NCBI RefSeq assembly: GCF_000378185.1
Contig: NZ_KB899387.1
Location: 1 to 64,000, forward strand
DNA: 64,000 nt
DNA from: Salinimonas chungwhensis DSM 16280
GTDB lineage: Bacteria; Pseudomonadota; Gammaproteobacteria; Enterobacterales; Alteromonadaceae
Direction: 5' to 3'
The position numbers and the translations under genes are program-made. The notes below the pieces were generated by a model that did not search any database, was not told the origin of the DNA, and saw only the letters and a program-made list of their open reading frames with translations. Shown here piece after piece: positions 16,957 to 28,410 of the stretch (position 1 is the stretch's first letter; every line of letters begins with the position of its first letter).

Positions 16957-18231
16957 ATGGCGGACAACGATAAAAAAGAAAATGGGTCAGACTCAGCGTC
17001 TTCGACAAATTCTCAGCGTAAAAAAGACAATGCAGCAGACAAGAAACAGACATCGACATCATCTTCGTCTTCAGCGCCCGCATCCCCGGCCAGTGAACCC
17101 AAAGGAAAAACCACCGCGGCAGCCAGCTCACCATCCCGCACCGACAAATCCGCAAGTAAGCAGCGCACAGCAAAACCGGCAACAAAGCCAGCGTCCACCG
17201 GCGGGTTATGGTTTGTACTGATACTGACGTTATTACTGACGCTGGCTCTGGCCGGTGCCGGTTACTGGTATTACATGCAGCGCGACAGTAACAATCAGGC
17301 GCTGACCGACGCTCAAACGCAGCAGTCCGAGCGCATAGAGGCTATGAATCAGCAAAATCGCGAACTGCAGCAACAACTCGCTGAGCTGGGTCAGGCCAGA
17401 CAATCGCTGAATCAGGCGATCAGCGAGCTGCAAGATAAAACACAAACATTACAGCAGCAGAACCAACAGGCTTTAGCGCAACTGGACAATATGGAAGGCA
17501 AGCGACCTTCTGACTGGTTACTGGCCGAGGCAGATTATCTGGTGCGCATGGCTGGACGTAAGGTCTGGCTGGAAAAAGACATAAAAACCGCCATCATGCT
17601 GCTATCAAACGCGGATGAACGTTTATCTGAACTTGCAGACCCGTCTGTCTTGCCGGTGAGAGAGCGTATTGCTAAAGATATCCAGATGCTCCGCCAGTTG
17701 AATCCTGTCTCGCGGACCTCTGTGGCACTGGCCATATCAGGCATGCTGTCACAGGTAGAAACGCTGCCACTGGATACCTTTGAGCAGCCTGCCGACGGCT
17801 CGAATGAAGAAGATCTGAGCGAATCCGTTGACGACTGGCAGGCAAACCTTAAACGCGTCTGGCGTAATATTGTGGATGATTTTATTTCTGTTACCCGCAC
17901 CGAAACGGCTGTAGAGCCGGTGATGAGTAGACAGGAACAGTGGCTGAACCGCGAACAACTTAAGCTGCAAATGATGCAGGCGCAGTCGGCCGCGATTGGC
18001 GGTAATAAAACGCTGTACGATCAATCACTGCAAAACGCTATGGATATCCTGGTTAAAAAGTACGATATGGACGCGGCACCAGTCCAACAATATCTGGAAG
18101 CGTTACAAAATCTGGTAGAGACCGACATCAGTCAGAACTTACCGGAATCGCTGGACAGCGCTGAACCGTTGCGCCGCTTACTGGATAAGCGCGTGGATGA
18201 TGCATTTGGCCAGGGGGCGCGTGCGCTATGA
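16957..18231 (+). CDS. hemX: HemX-like membrane protein
   Basis: This 424-residue protein has a long Ser/Lys/Ala-rich, low-complexity cytoplasmic N-terminus (about 1-85). One transmembrane helix follows (LWFVLILTLLLTLALAGAGY, about 90-110), then a Gln-rich coiled coil (about 115-185) and a helical periplasmic domain. It matches the proteobacterial HemX family (once annotated as a uroporphyrinogen methylase), now thought to be a haem-pathway accessory protein of uncertain role. The frame is open 11 codons upstream, but the ATG at 16957 has a GGGAG ribosome-binding sequence at the end of hemD and is chosen. It overlaps hemY by 4 nt. Confidence 0.9.
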   Translation: MADNDKKENGSDSASSTNSQRKKDNAADKKQTSTSSSSSAPASPASEPKGKTTAAASSPSRTDKSASKQRTAKPATKPASTGGLWFVLILTLLLTLALAGAGYWYYMQRDSNNQALTDAQTQQSERIEAMNQQNRELQQQLAELGQARQSLNQAISELQDKTQTLQQQNQQALAQLDNMEGKRPSDWLLAEADYLVRMAGRKVWLEKDIKTAIMLLSNADERLSELADPSVLPVRERIAKDIQMLRQLNPVSRTSVALAISGMLSQVETLPLDTFEQPADGSNEEDLSESVDDWQANLKRVWRNIVDDFISVTRTETAVEPVMSRQEQWLNREQLKLQMMQAQSAAIGGNKTLYDQSLQNAMDILVKKYDMDAAPVQQYLEALQNLVETDISQNLPESLDSAEPLRRLLDKRVDDAFGQGARAL

Positions 18232-19400
18232 AAAAACTGATAGTCTCAATTTTGCTGATTGTGGTAGTGCTGGCTGCATTGCTGGTAGCGCCTCAGGTTG
18301 TTGGTGAAAAGGGATATGTGCTGATTTCCATGGGCTCACTGGTTATAGAAATGACCGTGGTTAGTCTTGTCATCAGTGTATTAATCGGCCTTTTGGTATT
18401 ATGGGTCATTGTCCGTTTCCTGAGAGCGATTAAACATCTTCTTTCAGGGTCATGGCAGTGGTTCGGCAGTTTAAGTCGCAACAAGCGCCGTAAAAAGTTT
18501 TATCGGGCAATCCAGGCATATGCTGAAGGCGAGCTTGAGGAATCAAAAAAAGCGTTTCAGGCCACCTCTGATGGCGATTTTGACGGTGTAAATTTTCTCA
18601 TTGCTGCGCAGGTGGCCCATGAAATGGGAGAATGGGATCGGTGTCAGACACTGCTTAGCCACGCGGCCGATTACGACCACTCGCGTACCGCGGCAATATT
18701 AATGCATGCTCGTCTGTTACTAGTCAGACAGGAACCCTCGCAGGCTTTGAAGGTTCTTGAAACAGCTGACGAAAATGCCGCTGAACATCCGCAAATTATT
18801 AAGATGAAAGCAGAATCGATGGCATCTCTGGGCCACTGGCAACAACTTCAGAATCATCTTCCCCAATGGCGTAAGACACTTAAAAATGATGCAGTTCCCC
18901 TTGCTCAGCGGGCAGCCAAAGGAAAATTTGCAGAAATTGCGAGTAAGCAAGGTGCCAATGCGCTCAAACAGTACTGGGAAGAACTGCCTCGCAAAAAGCG
19001 TCACGATACCGCGTTTCGAGCAGCTTATGTTCAGCAACTGATTGAACAGGGAATGCATCATGATGCCCAGGAGTGTCTGGTAGAATGGCAACGCAAAGGC
19101 CCTGACGAGATACTTCTGCCTTTATTCCGTCAATTGAAAATGCCCAACCCGGCGGCTAGCATCAGTCTGCTGGAAGCCTGGATAAAAAGCGACGAAAAAA
19201 ATGCCGAGCTTTATTCAATCCTGGGGCAGGTAGCGTTTAATGCTGGTGACTACCAACTGGCAGAACGGGCGTTACTGAAAGCGGTGAAGCTGCGCGAAAG
19301 CCCTGCAGATTTAATGTTGCTGGCCGAGATAAGTGAACGTCAGAATGACAACAGCAGGGCGCTGGCTTTTTACAAACAAGGCATGGCGGCCAACGTTTAA
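18228..19400 (+). CDS. hemY: HemY-like TPR membrane protein
   Basis: This 390-residue inner-membrane protein has two N-terminal transmembrane helices (about 4-24 and 38-62). A large cytoplasmic-type tetratricopeptide array follows, including AELYSILGQVAFNAGDYQLA near the end. It matches the HemY protein conserved downstream of hemX in proteobacteria. This is distinct from the Bacillus protoporphyrinogen oxidase also called HemY. The precise role in haem synthesis is unsettled. It is the last gene of the hem operon, followed by a strong terminator. Confidence 0.92.
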   Translation: MKKLIVSILLIVVVLAALLVAPQVVGEKGYVLISMGSLVIEMTVVSLVISVLIGLLVLWVIVRFLRAIKHLLSGSWQWFGSLSRNKRRKKFYRAIQAYAEGELEESKKAFQATSDGDFDGVNFLIAAQVAHEMGEWDRCQTLLSHAADYDHSRTAAILMHARLLLVRQEPSQALKVLETADENAAEHPQIIKMKAESMASLGHWQQLQNHLPQWRKTLKNDAVPLAQRAAKGKFAEIASKQGANALKQYWEELPRKKRHDTAFRAAYVQQLIEQGMHHDAQECLVEWQRKGPDEILLPLFRQLKMPNPAASISLLEAWIKSDEKNAELYSILGQVAFNAGDYQLAERALLKAVKLRESPADLMLLAEISERQNDNSRALAFYKQGMAANV

Positions 19401-19429
19401 AAACAGTCGGCGCAGCTTTTTTTACAGAC

Positions 19430-19457
19430 AAAAACCACCGCCAACCGGTGGTTTTTT
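19430..19457 (+). terminator. Terminator of the hemCDXY operon
   Basis: An 11-bp stem (AAAAACCACCG/CGGTGGTTTTT, loop CCAAC) is followed by more T residues, 30 nt after the hemY stop codon. It separates the hem operon from the thiamin riboswitch. Confidence 0.88.
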
Positions 19458-19589
19458 TATTCCGCCTCAAACAACTGTCTGATAACAGATGGACGATAAT
19501 CTGACGGCCCAGTGCGCTGGTCCGTTGTGGAAATCACAAAAATTCCGGTTGATGTCAGCGGCCAAACGTCTTTATACTGAAAACTCATT

Positions 19590-19683
19590 CTTGTCGGAGT
19601 GCTTGTGTAAAAACAAGCTGAGACCGCGAAGCGGGATCCGTTGAACCTGATCAGGCTAATACCTGCGAAGGGAACAGGACGAG
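19590..19683 (+). promoter_or_regulatory. TPP riboswitch (THI element)
   Basis: The conserved THI core is present: CTGAGA (19618-19623), GAACCTGATC, TAATACCTGCG and AGGGAAC. P1 closes as CTTGTC (19590-19595) with GACGAG (19678-19683), and a short hairpin CCGCGAAGCGG forms the variable arm. Thiamin pyrophosphate binding is known to repress downstream thi genes. About 100 nt follow before thiC. Confidence 0.97.
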
Positions 19684-19721
19684 TTGCGTAATGTTTTTGT
19701 ATCCATTTATCCACGGCATAG

Positions 19722-21656
<1,935 letters not shown>

Positions 21657-23135
21657 ATGTCTGCTGTCATACCCACCATCTGGAGTATTGGCGGACTGGA
21701 CACCAGCGGCGGCGCGGGGATCACCCGCGATGCCACTGTCGCAGGTGGACTTGACTGTCAGTGTGCCTTGGCGGCAACTATCATCAGTGCCCAAACCCAT
21801 GATACTGCTTATGACTGTATCTGTCTGAGTGACACTTTTCACCGGCAGCTTGATGCCATCAGTAACCTACCAGCAGCGGCGATAAAAATCGGCGCTATCA
21901 ACGACGCATGTCTCGATACGCTGATACCACAATTAAAGCAGATTCGTAACACCGCCCGCACAGATGGCGAACCAGTACCCGTTATCTGGGATCCGGTGTT
22001 CAATAGTACCGCAGGCGGCCAGCTAAGTGCATTGAGTGTTAATTCACTTCATGCCCTGTTACCACTAATTGATGTCATCACACCGAATTTGCCGGAATTA
22101 ACCATGCTAACCGGCCATCGCGAGATCAATGATGCTGTGCACTGGTTGCAACAGCGCGGTGTGCAGTACGTTGTGGTAAAGGGCGGACATAGCGAGCACG
22201 CTACCGCCACAGATCAGCTCTACACCCAGAGCAACTGTGTGTCCTTTTCCGGAGCCCGGCACGCTTTGTCCGTGCGCGGTACCGGCTGCATGTTTGCCAC
22301 CGCTCTGGCCTGTTTTATGGCGCATAATTATATTATTGAAGACGCCTTGTGTTTGGCAAAAGCCTGCATAACCATGGCATTTCGCACGCATCGTCCGGTC
22401 ACCCCAGCAATGAGTGTCGCTGGTCCGCTGCAATGGCCCGTGTTATCCGAAGACTTTCCCATAGTAGGCTGGGACAATGGGCCTCTGGCTCCGGTAACGT
22501 TCAGAACGCTGACCAACATCAGCCCTGGACTGTATCCGGTGGTCAGTGACTGTGACTGGCTGGAACTTGTGTTAAAAAGCGGTGTAGGTATCGCTCAGTT
22601 AAGAATTAAATCAGCTGTCTCAGACGATCTTGAAACACAAATTGCCCGGGCAGTGGCACTTGGCAATCAGTATCAGGCGCAAGTGTTTATTAACGATCAC
22701 TGGCAGCTGGCTATCAAACATCAGGCATTTGGGGTGCATTTAGGTCAGGAAGATTTGGCCACCGCTGATTTGCCAGCCATATCAACAGCCGGTCTGCGCC
22801 TGGGTATCTCAACCCATGGCTATGCTGAGCTTTGCAGAGCGTTGCCCCTGAAACCCTCCTACATCGCCCTTGGACATATTTTTCCTACTCAGACCAAAGT
22901 TATGCCCTCGGTACCACAGGGACTTGCACGATTAGCCCGTTATCGCGAGATATGCGGCGATATTCCCTGCGTTGCCATTGGTGGTATCGGCCGTGAACAG
23001 GTAGAACAAGTCTGGCAAACCGGGGTAAACAGTGTAGCGATGGTCAGCGCTATTACCCAGTCAGCGGCCCCTGAACAGACCATTGTGGAAATACAGCACC
23101 TGCTGACTAACAGGACGCCTTCTGATGACGGATAA
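21657..23135 (+). CDS. thiDE: ThiD-ThiE fusion: HMP-P kinase/thiamin-phosphate synthase
   Basis: This 492-residue fused enzyme has two domains. Residues 1-265 are a ThiD-type kinase ([14 protein letters not shown] at the start, [19 protein letters not shown] anion hole) that phosphorylates HMP-P. Residues about 280-492 are a ThiE domain ([43 protein letters not shown]) that joins HMP-PP with the thiazole phosphate. Together they perform two pathway steps. It starts immediately after the thiC stop codon and overlaps thiF by 11 nt. ThiDE fusions are known in this lineage. Confidence 0.95.
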   Translation: MSAVIPTIWSIGGLDTSGGAGITRDATVAGGLDCQCALAATIISAQTHDTAYDCICLSDTFHRQLDAISNLPAAAIKIGAINDACLDTLIPQLKQIRNTARTDGEPVPVIWDPVFNSTAGGQLSALSVNSLHALLPLIDVITPNLPELTMLTGHREINDAVHWLQQRGVQYVVVKGGHSEHATATDQLYTQSNCVSFSGARHALSVRGTGCMFATALACFMAHNYIIEDALCLAKACITMAFRTHRPVTPAMSVAGPLQWPVLSEDFPIVGWDNGPLAPVTFRTLTNISPGLYPVVSDCDWLELVLKSGVGIAQLRIKSAVSDDLETQIARAVALGNQYQAQVFINDHWQLAIKHQAFGVHLGQEDLATADLPAISTAGLRLGISTHGYAELCRALPLKPSYIALGHIFPTQTKVMPSVPQGLARLARYREICGDIPCVAIGGIGREQVEQVWQTGVNSVAMVSAITQSAAPEQTIVEIQHLLTNRTPSDDG

Positions 23136-23868
23136 AGCCTGGTACTCACGTTATTCCCGGCAGCTTTTGATCGATGGCTTTGATGAACAGCATCAGCATT
23201 TACTGGGCGACGCAAATGTGACGATTATCGGGCTCGGCGGTCTGGGCTGTAGCGCCGCTATGCACCTTGCAGCAAGCGGTGTCGGTGCGCTGAATTTAAT
23301 CGATGCGGACACGGTAAGCTTAAGTAATCTGCCCCGTCAGTGCTTATTTAGTGAAGATGATATCGGTAAGGCAAAAACAGCCGTTGCCCGAGCGCACTTA
23401 CGTCAACACAATTCGCACTGCCATATTCTGGCTTTTGAAAAATATATTGAAGATAGTCATTTAGTGCCGGTAATAAAACAGACAGATTTGTTGCTGGACT
23501 GCACTGATAACGCCCAGGCACGATTGTTCATAGCCAGCCAGGCGCGTCGTTATAACAAAGCGGTGATAAGCGCGGCAGCTAACAGTGAGCGCGCGCATAT
23601 TATTCCCTTTCACTGGCACGCCGGCCAGAGTTGCTATGGCTGTCTGCACGCCCTGGACGCTACCCCTGATGAGTCCTGCCTGCGGCACGGCATTCTGGGG
23701 CCAGTGGTTAATCTGGCCGGAACCTATCAGGCGCTGCTGGCACTTCACTATCTAACCCACCGCCATCCTCTGCCCTGGGGGACGCTGATGCAATTTTGCG
23801 GAATTAGCCTTACCTGGAAGCACGTTTATTTGCCTCAGGCCCCCAATTGTTCAGTTTGTCAGGATTAA
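23125..23868 (+). CDS. thiF: ThiS adenylyltransferase ThiF
   Basis: ThiF adenylates the C-terminal Gly-Gly of ThiS so it can receive sulfur. The 247-residue protein opens with [13 protein letters not shown] and has the nucleotide-binding loop [10 protein letters not shown] (about 35-44). It has zinc-type Cys pairs (CYGC near 170; CSVC at the C-terminus) and a [14 protein letters not shown] segment that matches the sulfur-handling Cys region of ThiF. A MoeB-like role is less likely given its place between thiDE and thiS. Confidence 0.93.
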   Translation: MTDKAWYSRYSRQLLIDGFDEQHQHLLGDANVTIIGLGGLGCSAAMHLAASGVGALNLIDADTVSLSNLPRQCLFSEDDIGKAKTAVARAHLRQHNSHCHILAFEKYIEDSHLVPVIKQTDLLLDCTDNAQARLFIASQARRYNKAVISAAANSERAHIIPFHWHAGQSCYGCLHALDATPDESCLRHGILGPVVNLAGTYQALLALHYLTHRHPLPWGTLMQFCGISLTWKHVYLPQAPNCSVCQD

Positions 23869-23873
23869 TACTT

Positions 23874-24074
23874 ATGAAGATTTTTATTAACGAAAAATGC
23901 TATACGGTCGGCCCGTTTACGCATTTAAATGAGATCCCTGAGATATTGAGGCTGCCACATGCCGAGGTGGCACTGGCAATTAATCAGACAATTATTCATC
24001 GTAAATATTGGGCGGCAACGCCGCTGCATGAAGCTGATCGCATTGATGCATTTACTGTTGCAGCAGGAGGTTAG
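23874..24074 (+). CDS. thiS: Sulfur carrier protein ThiS
   Basis: This 66-residue ubiquitin-like carrier starts MKIFINEK and ends in AAGG, the Gly-Gly tail that is adenylated and then thiocarboxylated. The frame is open 9 codons upstream into thiF, but the ATG at 23874 matches the family N-terminus and lies 3 nt after the thiF stop codon region. It carries the sulfur used by ThiG in thiazole formation. Confidence 0.93.
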   Translation: MKIFINEKCYTVGPFTHLNEIPEILRLPHAEVALAINQTIIHRKYWAATPLHEADRIDAFTVAAGG

Positions 24075-24077
24075 CCA

Positions 24078-24845
24078 GTGCTTACTATCGATAACACTAA
24101 ATTTAACTCAAGACTATTCACCGGCACGGGAAAGTTTTCCAGCCCCCGGATTATGCGTGATGCGACTACTATGAGCCAAAGCCAGTTAGTGACGCTGGCA
24201 GTAAAACGCATCGAAGATGGCAGCGTACAGGATCCCACGCTGGCGGTGCTGAAACAACTTGAGGTTAAATTATTGCCTAACACCTCCGGGGCCCGGGATG
24301 CAAAAGAAGCCGTATATGCCGCGGAGCTTGGACGGGCCTTGCTGGACACCCACTGGGTAAAACTGGAGATACACCCGGACCAGCGTTACCTGCTGCCTGA
24401 TCCGGTGGAAACACTGCAAGCAGCTGAACAACTGGTCGCGAAGGGGTTTACCGTACTGCCTTATTGCAGCGCTGATCCGGTACTATGTAAACGCCTGGAG
24501 GAAGTCGGTTGCGCTGCGGTTATGCCGTTGGGGGCCCCCATCGGTTCAAACCAGGGTCTGCTCACTGCGCCATTTTTACGAATAATTATTGAACAGGCGA
24601 TGGTGCCGGTTATCATTGATGCAGGCATAGGTAAGCCCAGCGACGCCATGGCAGCAATGGAAATGGGCGCAGATGCGGTACTGGTTAATAGCGCGATTGC
24701 CAGCGCCGGTAAGCCGGATGCAATGGCCCGGGCCTTTTGTGAGGCAGTGGCCACCGGGCGCTGCGCCTATGAAGCCGGCCTGGGCGTGACAAGTACCCAG
24801 GCTATCCCCTCCAGCCCGTTGACGACATTTCTGGAAGCACTATGA
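24078..24845 (+). CDS. thiG: Thiazole synthase ThiG
   Basis: ThiG condenses 1-deoxy-xylulose-5-phosphate, dehydroglycine and ThiS-thiocarboxylate into the thiazole phosphate. The 255-residue barrel has [10 protein letters not shown] and Lys95 in WVKLEIHPD (Schiff-base Lys). It also has [13 protein letters not shown] and [11 protein letters not shown] with VLVNSAIA, the standard phosphate-binding motifs. The start codon is GTG at 24078, preceded by CAGGAGG at the end of thiS. The stop overlaps the thiH start (ATGA). Confidence 0.97.
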   Translation: MLTIDNTKFNSRLFTGTGKFSSPRIMRDATTMSQSQLVTLAVKRIEDGSVQDPTLAVLKQLEVKLLPNTSGARDAKEAVYAAELGRALLDTHWVKLEIHPDQRYLLPDPVETLQAAEQLVAKGFTVLPYCSADPVLCKRLEEVGCAAVMPLGAPIGSNQGLLTAPFLRIIIEQAMVPVIIDAGIGKPSDAMAAMEMGADAVLVNSAIASAGKPDAMARAFCEAVATGRCAYEAGLGVTSTQAIPSSPLTTFLEAL

Positions 24846-25957
24846 CACCTGTCGCAGATGCACTAAAACACGTTAACTGGGAAGATATTCGCCTGTCGAT
24901 TCCAGCCACCACACCCCAGGCTGTACAACGGGCACTAGCCACATCTACGCCGGGCATGAGTGATTTTATGGCACTGATTTCACCAGCGGCTGAAGCCTTT
25001 CTAGAGCCCATGGCACAAAAAGCACACCAACTCACCCGACGTTATTTTGGTAACGCCATGTCGATGTTTGTGCCGCTTTATCTGTCGAACCTGTGTGCTA
25101 ACGAGTGTTCTTACTGTGGTTTTACCATGAGTAACCGGATAAAACGCAAAACCCTGGATGCCGAGGAAATTGAGCAGGAAGCACTGGCAATAAAACAAAT
25201 GGGTTTTCGTCATATTCTTATTGTGACCGGCGAGCACGAAACAAAAGTCGGAATGACCTATTTTAAGAAAGCCCTTGCCATACTCAGGCGTCACTTTGAC
25301 TACATCATGATGGAGGTTCAGCCGTTAAGCTGCGCCGAATACCTTTCACTTCGAAAGGCTGGTGTCAGCGGTGTGTTGGTATATCAGGAAACTTATCACC
25401 GCCGCTGTTATGCGCAGTATCATTTGCGCGGCACAAAAAAAGACTTTGACTGGCGGCTGGAAACCGCTGACAGACTTGGTCAGGCTGGTATTCAGAAAAT
25501 AGGTGTGGGCGCCCTTCTGGGCCTGGCTGACTGGCGTACCGACAGCACTTTTGCTGCGCTGCATGCCGCGCTTATTCAAAAACATTACTGGCGCTCACGT
25601 TGTTCTATCGCTTTTCCCCGGTTGCGCCCCTGTGAAGGCAGTGCCCCCCCCTCATCAGTGATCACTGATAAGCAACTGGTCCAGCTGATATGTGCTCATC
25701 GCATTTTGCATCCTCAGGCAGAGCTCTCTTTGTCCACCCGCGAATCATCATTTTTTCGCGACAATGTCGCTACTCTGGGAATAACCAGTATGTCAGCCGC
25801 CTCACAAACGCAACCAGGCGGCTATAGTAACACCGAAACTCAGCTTAGCCAGTTTGACACTGAAGACACGCGCAGCCCGGCACAGGTTGCCAGTGCTTTG
25901 CAATCCCGGGGAATTGAACCGGTGTGGCAAGACTGGCTCGCCGGATTTGGTGGTTGA
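24842..25957 (+). CDS. thiH: Tyrosine lyase ThiH (2-iminoacetate synthase)
   Basis: ThiH is a radical SAM enzyme splitting tyrosine to give dehydroglycine for ThiG. The 371-residue protein has the CxxxCxxC cluster motif with Cys85, Cys89 and Cys92 (CANECSYC). It also has the family's YQETYH segment and a C-terminal Gly-Gly end. ThiH instead of ThiO (glycine oxidase) marks the oxygen-sensitive route. It overlaps thiG by 4 nt and is the last recognisable thi gene. Confidence 0.97.
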   Translation: MTPVADALKHVNWEDIRLSIPATTPQAVQRALATSTPGMSDFMALISPAAEAFLEPMAQKAHQLTRRYFGNAMSMFVPLYLSNLCANECSYCGFTMSNRIKRKTLDAEEIEQEALAIKQMGFRHILIVTGEHETKVGMTYFKKALAILRRHFDYIMMEVQPLSCAEYLSLRKAGVSGVLVYQETYHRRCYAQYHLRGTKKDFDWRLETADRLGQAGIQKIGVGALLGLADWRTDSTFAALHAALIQKHYWRSRCSIAFPRLRPCEGSAPPSSVITDKQLVQLICAHRILHPQAELSLSTRESSFFRDNVATLGITSMSAASQTQPGGYSNTETQLSQFDTEDTRSPAQVASALQSRGIEPVWQDWLAGFGG

Positions 25958-26014
25958 TTTGAACAGCTAGGTGAACAATCATAGATCTTATTAAAAGATG
26001 ATTCAGGACCCGTT

Positions 26015-26869
26015 ATGAATTGGCACGTCGATACTTATTACGCGTTCACGCGCCATGGAGCAGGCGGCAACCCTGCTGGTGTTTGCCTGAGCCAGAGGTT
26101 TCCTGAAGATACCCAAATGCTGGATATTGCAGCACAAATGGGGTTTTCAGAAACTGCATTTGCAATTAGACACGGCACGGGCTTCAGAGTCAGATATTTT
26201 TCCCCCGCCGCAGAAGTCGATTTTTGCGGCCACGCCACCTTAGCGCTGGGCAAAGCACTGGCGGTTAAATTTGGTGACGGTAGTTTTACATTGCAACTGA
26301 ATCACAGTCACATAACGGTCAGTTGTAGTGGTTCGACGGCTTATCTTCATAGTCCGCCAGCCTCTGCCAGACCGATATCTCAACCTATGCTTGAAAAGTA
26401 TCTGGCTATCTGTGGAATTTCGCCGGATGCATTAAGTAAGTCTTTACCTGGCGGCCTGGCTTATGCAGGTAATTTGCACCTAATGCTGCCCCTGCCCGCT
26501 ATCGAGGATGTCGATACCATTGCTTATGACTTTGAAAAAGCCAAACGCGCCATGCAGCAGGATCAGCTGACCACCCTGGTACCTATGCATGTGGCACAGT
26601 CCAGCGTGCACATGCGCAACCTTTTCGCGGCCGGCAATGTTTACGAAGACCCGGCGACGGGGGCCGCGGCGGCAGCGGTCGCCGGCTATCTTCGGGATCA
26701 CCAGTGCCTTACCTATTCAACCGATGGTACCGCGACACTGTCTTTTACCCAGGGCGACGCTATGGGGCAGCCCTGCACCCTGGCTGCCTCACTAACAGAT
26801 AAGCCGGACACATCAGTGACCGTTAGCGGTGATGTAATCGGCCCAATAGATGACACTGTTATAATCTAA
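26015..26869 (+). CDS. PhzF-family isomerase/epimerase-like protein
   Basis: This 284-residue protein has the PhzF/diaminopimelate-epimerase fold: VDTYYAFTRHGAGGNPAGVC at the N-terminus and the catalytic Glu in FSETAF (Glu46). FCGHATLA and the C-terminal phosphate-loop-like VYEDPATGAAAAAVAGYL complete the pattern. Real phenazine genes are absent, so this is one of the many PhzF relatives of unknown substrate. It is cytoplasmic. It follows the thi operon after 57 nt and may be transcribed by read-through, but it has no clear thiamin role. Confidence 0.88.
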   Translation: MNWHVDTYYAFTRHGAGGNPAGVCLSQRFPEDTQMLDIAAQMGFSETAFAIRHGTGFRVRYFSPAAEVDFCGHATLALGKALAVKFGDGSFTLQLNHSHITVSCSGSTAYLHSPPASARPISQPMLEKYLAICGISPDALSKSLPGGLAYAGNLHLMLPLPAIEDVDTIAYDFEKAKRAMQQDQLTTLVPMHVAQSSVHMRNLFAAGNVYEDPATGAAAAAVAGYLRDHQCLTYSTDGTATLSFTQGDAMGQPCTLAASLTDKPDTSVTVSGDVIGPIDDTVII

Positions 26870-26952
26870 AATTCATGTAATGTGGTAGCTATCTGTAGAC
26901 TTTTAAAAATCGGGGGCTAACTCTGACGTCCCCAGAACTGTAGCGATCAAGA

Positions 26953-28260
26953 ATGATTGAAGCCAGAATTTATCTGTACATCCTGTTTGGTGTGGCAATA
27001 ATCGGTGCTGTGGCTTTACAGAACCGTTTACGCAGCAGCCTTATCCCGTTCCCGCTTATTTATGTGCTACTTGGCTGGGGTATCTTCAGCCTGCCTATCG
27101 GCCTGCCGCCTATCGATTTTCTTTATAACGAGTCCCACTCGCTGGCCGGAGAATATTTGACCGAATTTCTGGTCATTGCCTCCTTAAGCGCCGCAGGTAC
27201 AGCCATCGATCGTCCATTTTCTGTGCGTTGCTGGAATCAGGTTTGGCCGCTGCTACTGGTTACCATGCCATTAAGTATTATCCTGGTGACCTTGTTTGGT
27301 TGGTATATTATGGGCCTGACCGTCGCCTCGGCGATATTGCTAGGTGCTGTACTCAGCCCCACTGATCCAGTCCTGGCCGGGTCGGTCCAGGTGGGGCCGC
27401 CCGGTGAAACCAATCGCAATGATATCCGGTTTAGTCTGACCGTAGAGGCCGGGGCTAATGATGGCCTGGCATTTCCCTTTGTTCATCTGGCACTGGCCGC
27501 AGTAGGTATGGCTTCCTTAGGTGATTGGACTATGCAGTGGGCACTGGAAGATGTGCTATGGCGCGTGGGCGCGGGTCTGGCTGCTGGTTTGTTATTCGGA
27601 AAAATCGGCGCCTGGTACTTATTTTCGTATCTGGCCAAACGACAGGATGAAACCAGTGCGCAGAACCACCCGCTGTCATACAGCAGCGAAGGTGTGGTGA
27701 CATTAGGTGCATTATTGTGTTCCTACGGTCTGGCTGAGGCTATTCATGGCTATGGCTTTCTGGCAGTTTTTGTCGGTGCGGTTACCACTAAACAGGCTGA
27801 GCCTGATCATGGTTATCACAACAAAGCGCATTCCTTTATGGAACAAATTGAGCGGGTATTGTTGGTTATCATTTTGCTCATACTGGGCGCGTTTGTAGCG
27901 CGTGGTGCACTGGATGCACTCACCTGGCAAGGAGCGCTGCTGGGTGTTCTTATTGTATTTGTCTTCCGTCCGCTGGCCGGTATGATAGGTCAGGCCCGAT
28001 GCGATTTTCCGACCTTTGGCAAACTTACCATAGCATTTATGGGCGTTCGCGGAATCGGATCTGTGTATTACCTGTTGTATGGCCAAAACCATGGCGAATT
28101 TGGCGATATTGCATCGATCTGGTCTGCCGTCATGTTCACCGTTTTACTGTCTATCGTGGTCCATGGTGTAGCTGCGCCTCTGTTGATGGCAAAGGCAGAA
28201 CGAAAAGCGGCGCACACTTTTCGGGAAAAGACATTTGTTGAAGGTGTCAAAGGTGACTGA
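26953..28260 (+). CDS. NhaP-type cation:proton antiporter (CPA1)
   Basis: This 435-residue inner-membrane protein has about 12 hydrophobic helices. Typical CPA1 motifs are AVLSPTDPVLAGSVQVG (the TD unwound helix, about 130-147) and EAGANDGLAFPF (the ND pair, about 160-172). It should exchange Na+ or K+ for H+, as in pH and salt homeostasis. There is no C-terminal cytoplasmic domain of the long NhaP2 type, only a short tail. No partner genes are apparent and it is probably monocistronic. Confidence 0.88.
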   Translation: MIEARIYLYILFGVAIIGAVALQNRLRSSLIPFPLIYVLLGWGIFSLPIGLPPIDFLYNESHSLAGEYLTEFLVIASLSAAGTAIDRPFSVRCWNQVWPLLLVTMPLSIILVTLFGWYIMGLTVASAILLGAVLSPTDPVLAGSVQVGPPGETNRNDIRFSLTVEAGANDGLAFPFVHLALAAVGMASLGDWTMQWALEDVLWRVGAGLAAGLLFGKIGAWYLFSYLAKRQDETSAQNHPLSYSSEGVVTLGALLCSYGLAEAIHGYGFLAVFVGAVTTKQAEPDHGYHNKAHSFMEQIERVLLVIILLILGAFVARGALDALTWQGALLGVLIVFVFRPLAGMIGQARCDFPTFGKLTIAFMGVRGIGSVYYLLYGQNHGEFGDIASIWSAVMFTVLLSIVVHGVAAPLLMAKAERKAAHTFREKTFVEGVKGD

Positions 28261-28410
28261 TGAGGTTTACACTGGTCATCAGTATGCCTCATTCAGATTA
28301 GATTTTTTAATATGAAAAAAGCAAATATATAGATTGAGTTATCAGTAGTTCGACTCTACAATCCGCCGGAATTTCAACCAGTCATTCATTGGCAATAAGT
28401 GAAGTAACGC

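Noticed and set aside
19457-19714. Leftward open frame over the TPP riboswitch
   Set aside because: It lies antisense to the highly conserved riboswitch and has no family signal.
26015-26869. Phenazine biosynthesis gene
   Set aside because: PhzF-like proteins are widespread without phenazine genes; no other phz gene is in the window.
26905-26935. GGGG...CCCC near-palindrome before the antiporter gene
   Set aside because: The arms are too short and imperfect and lack a T-run, so it is not a credible terminator.
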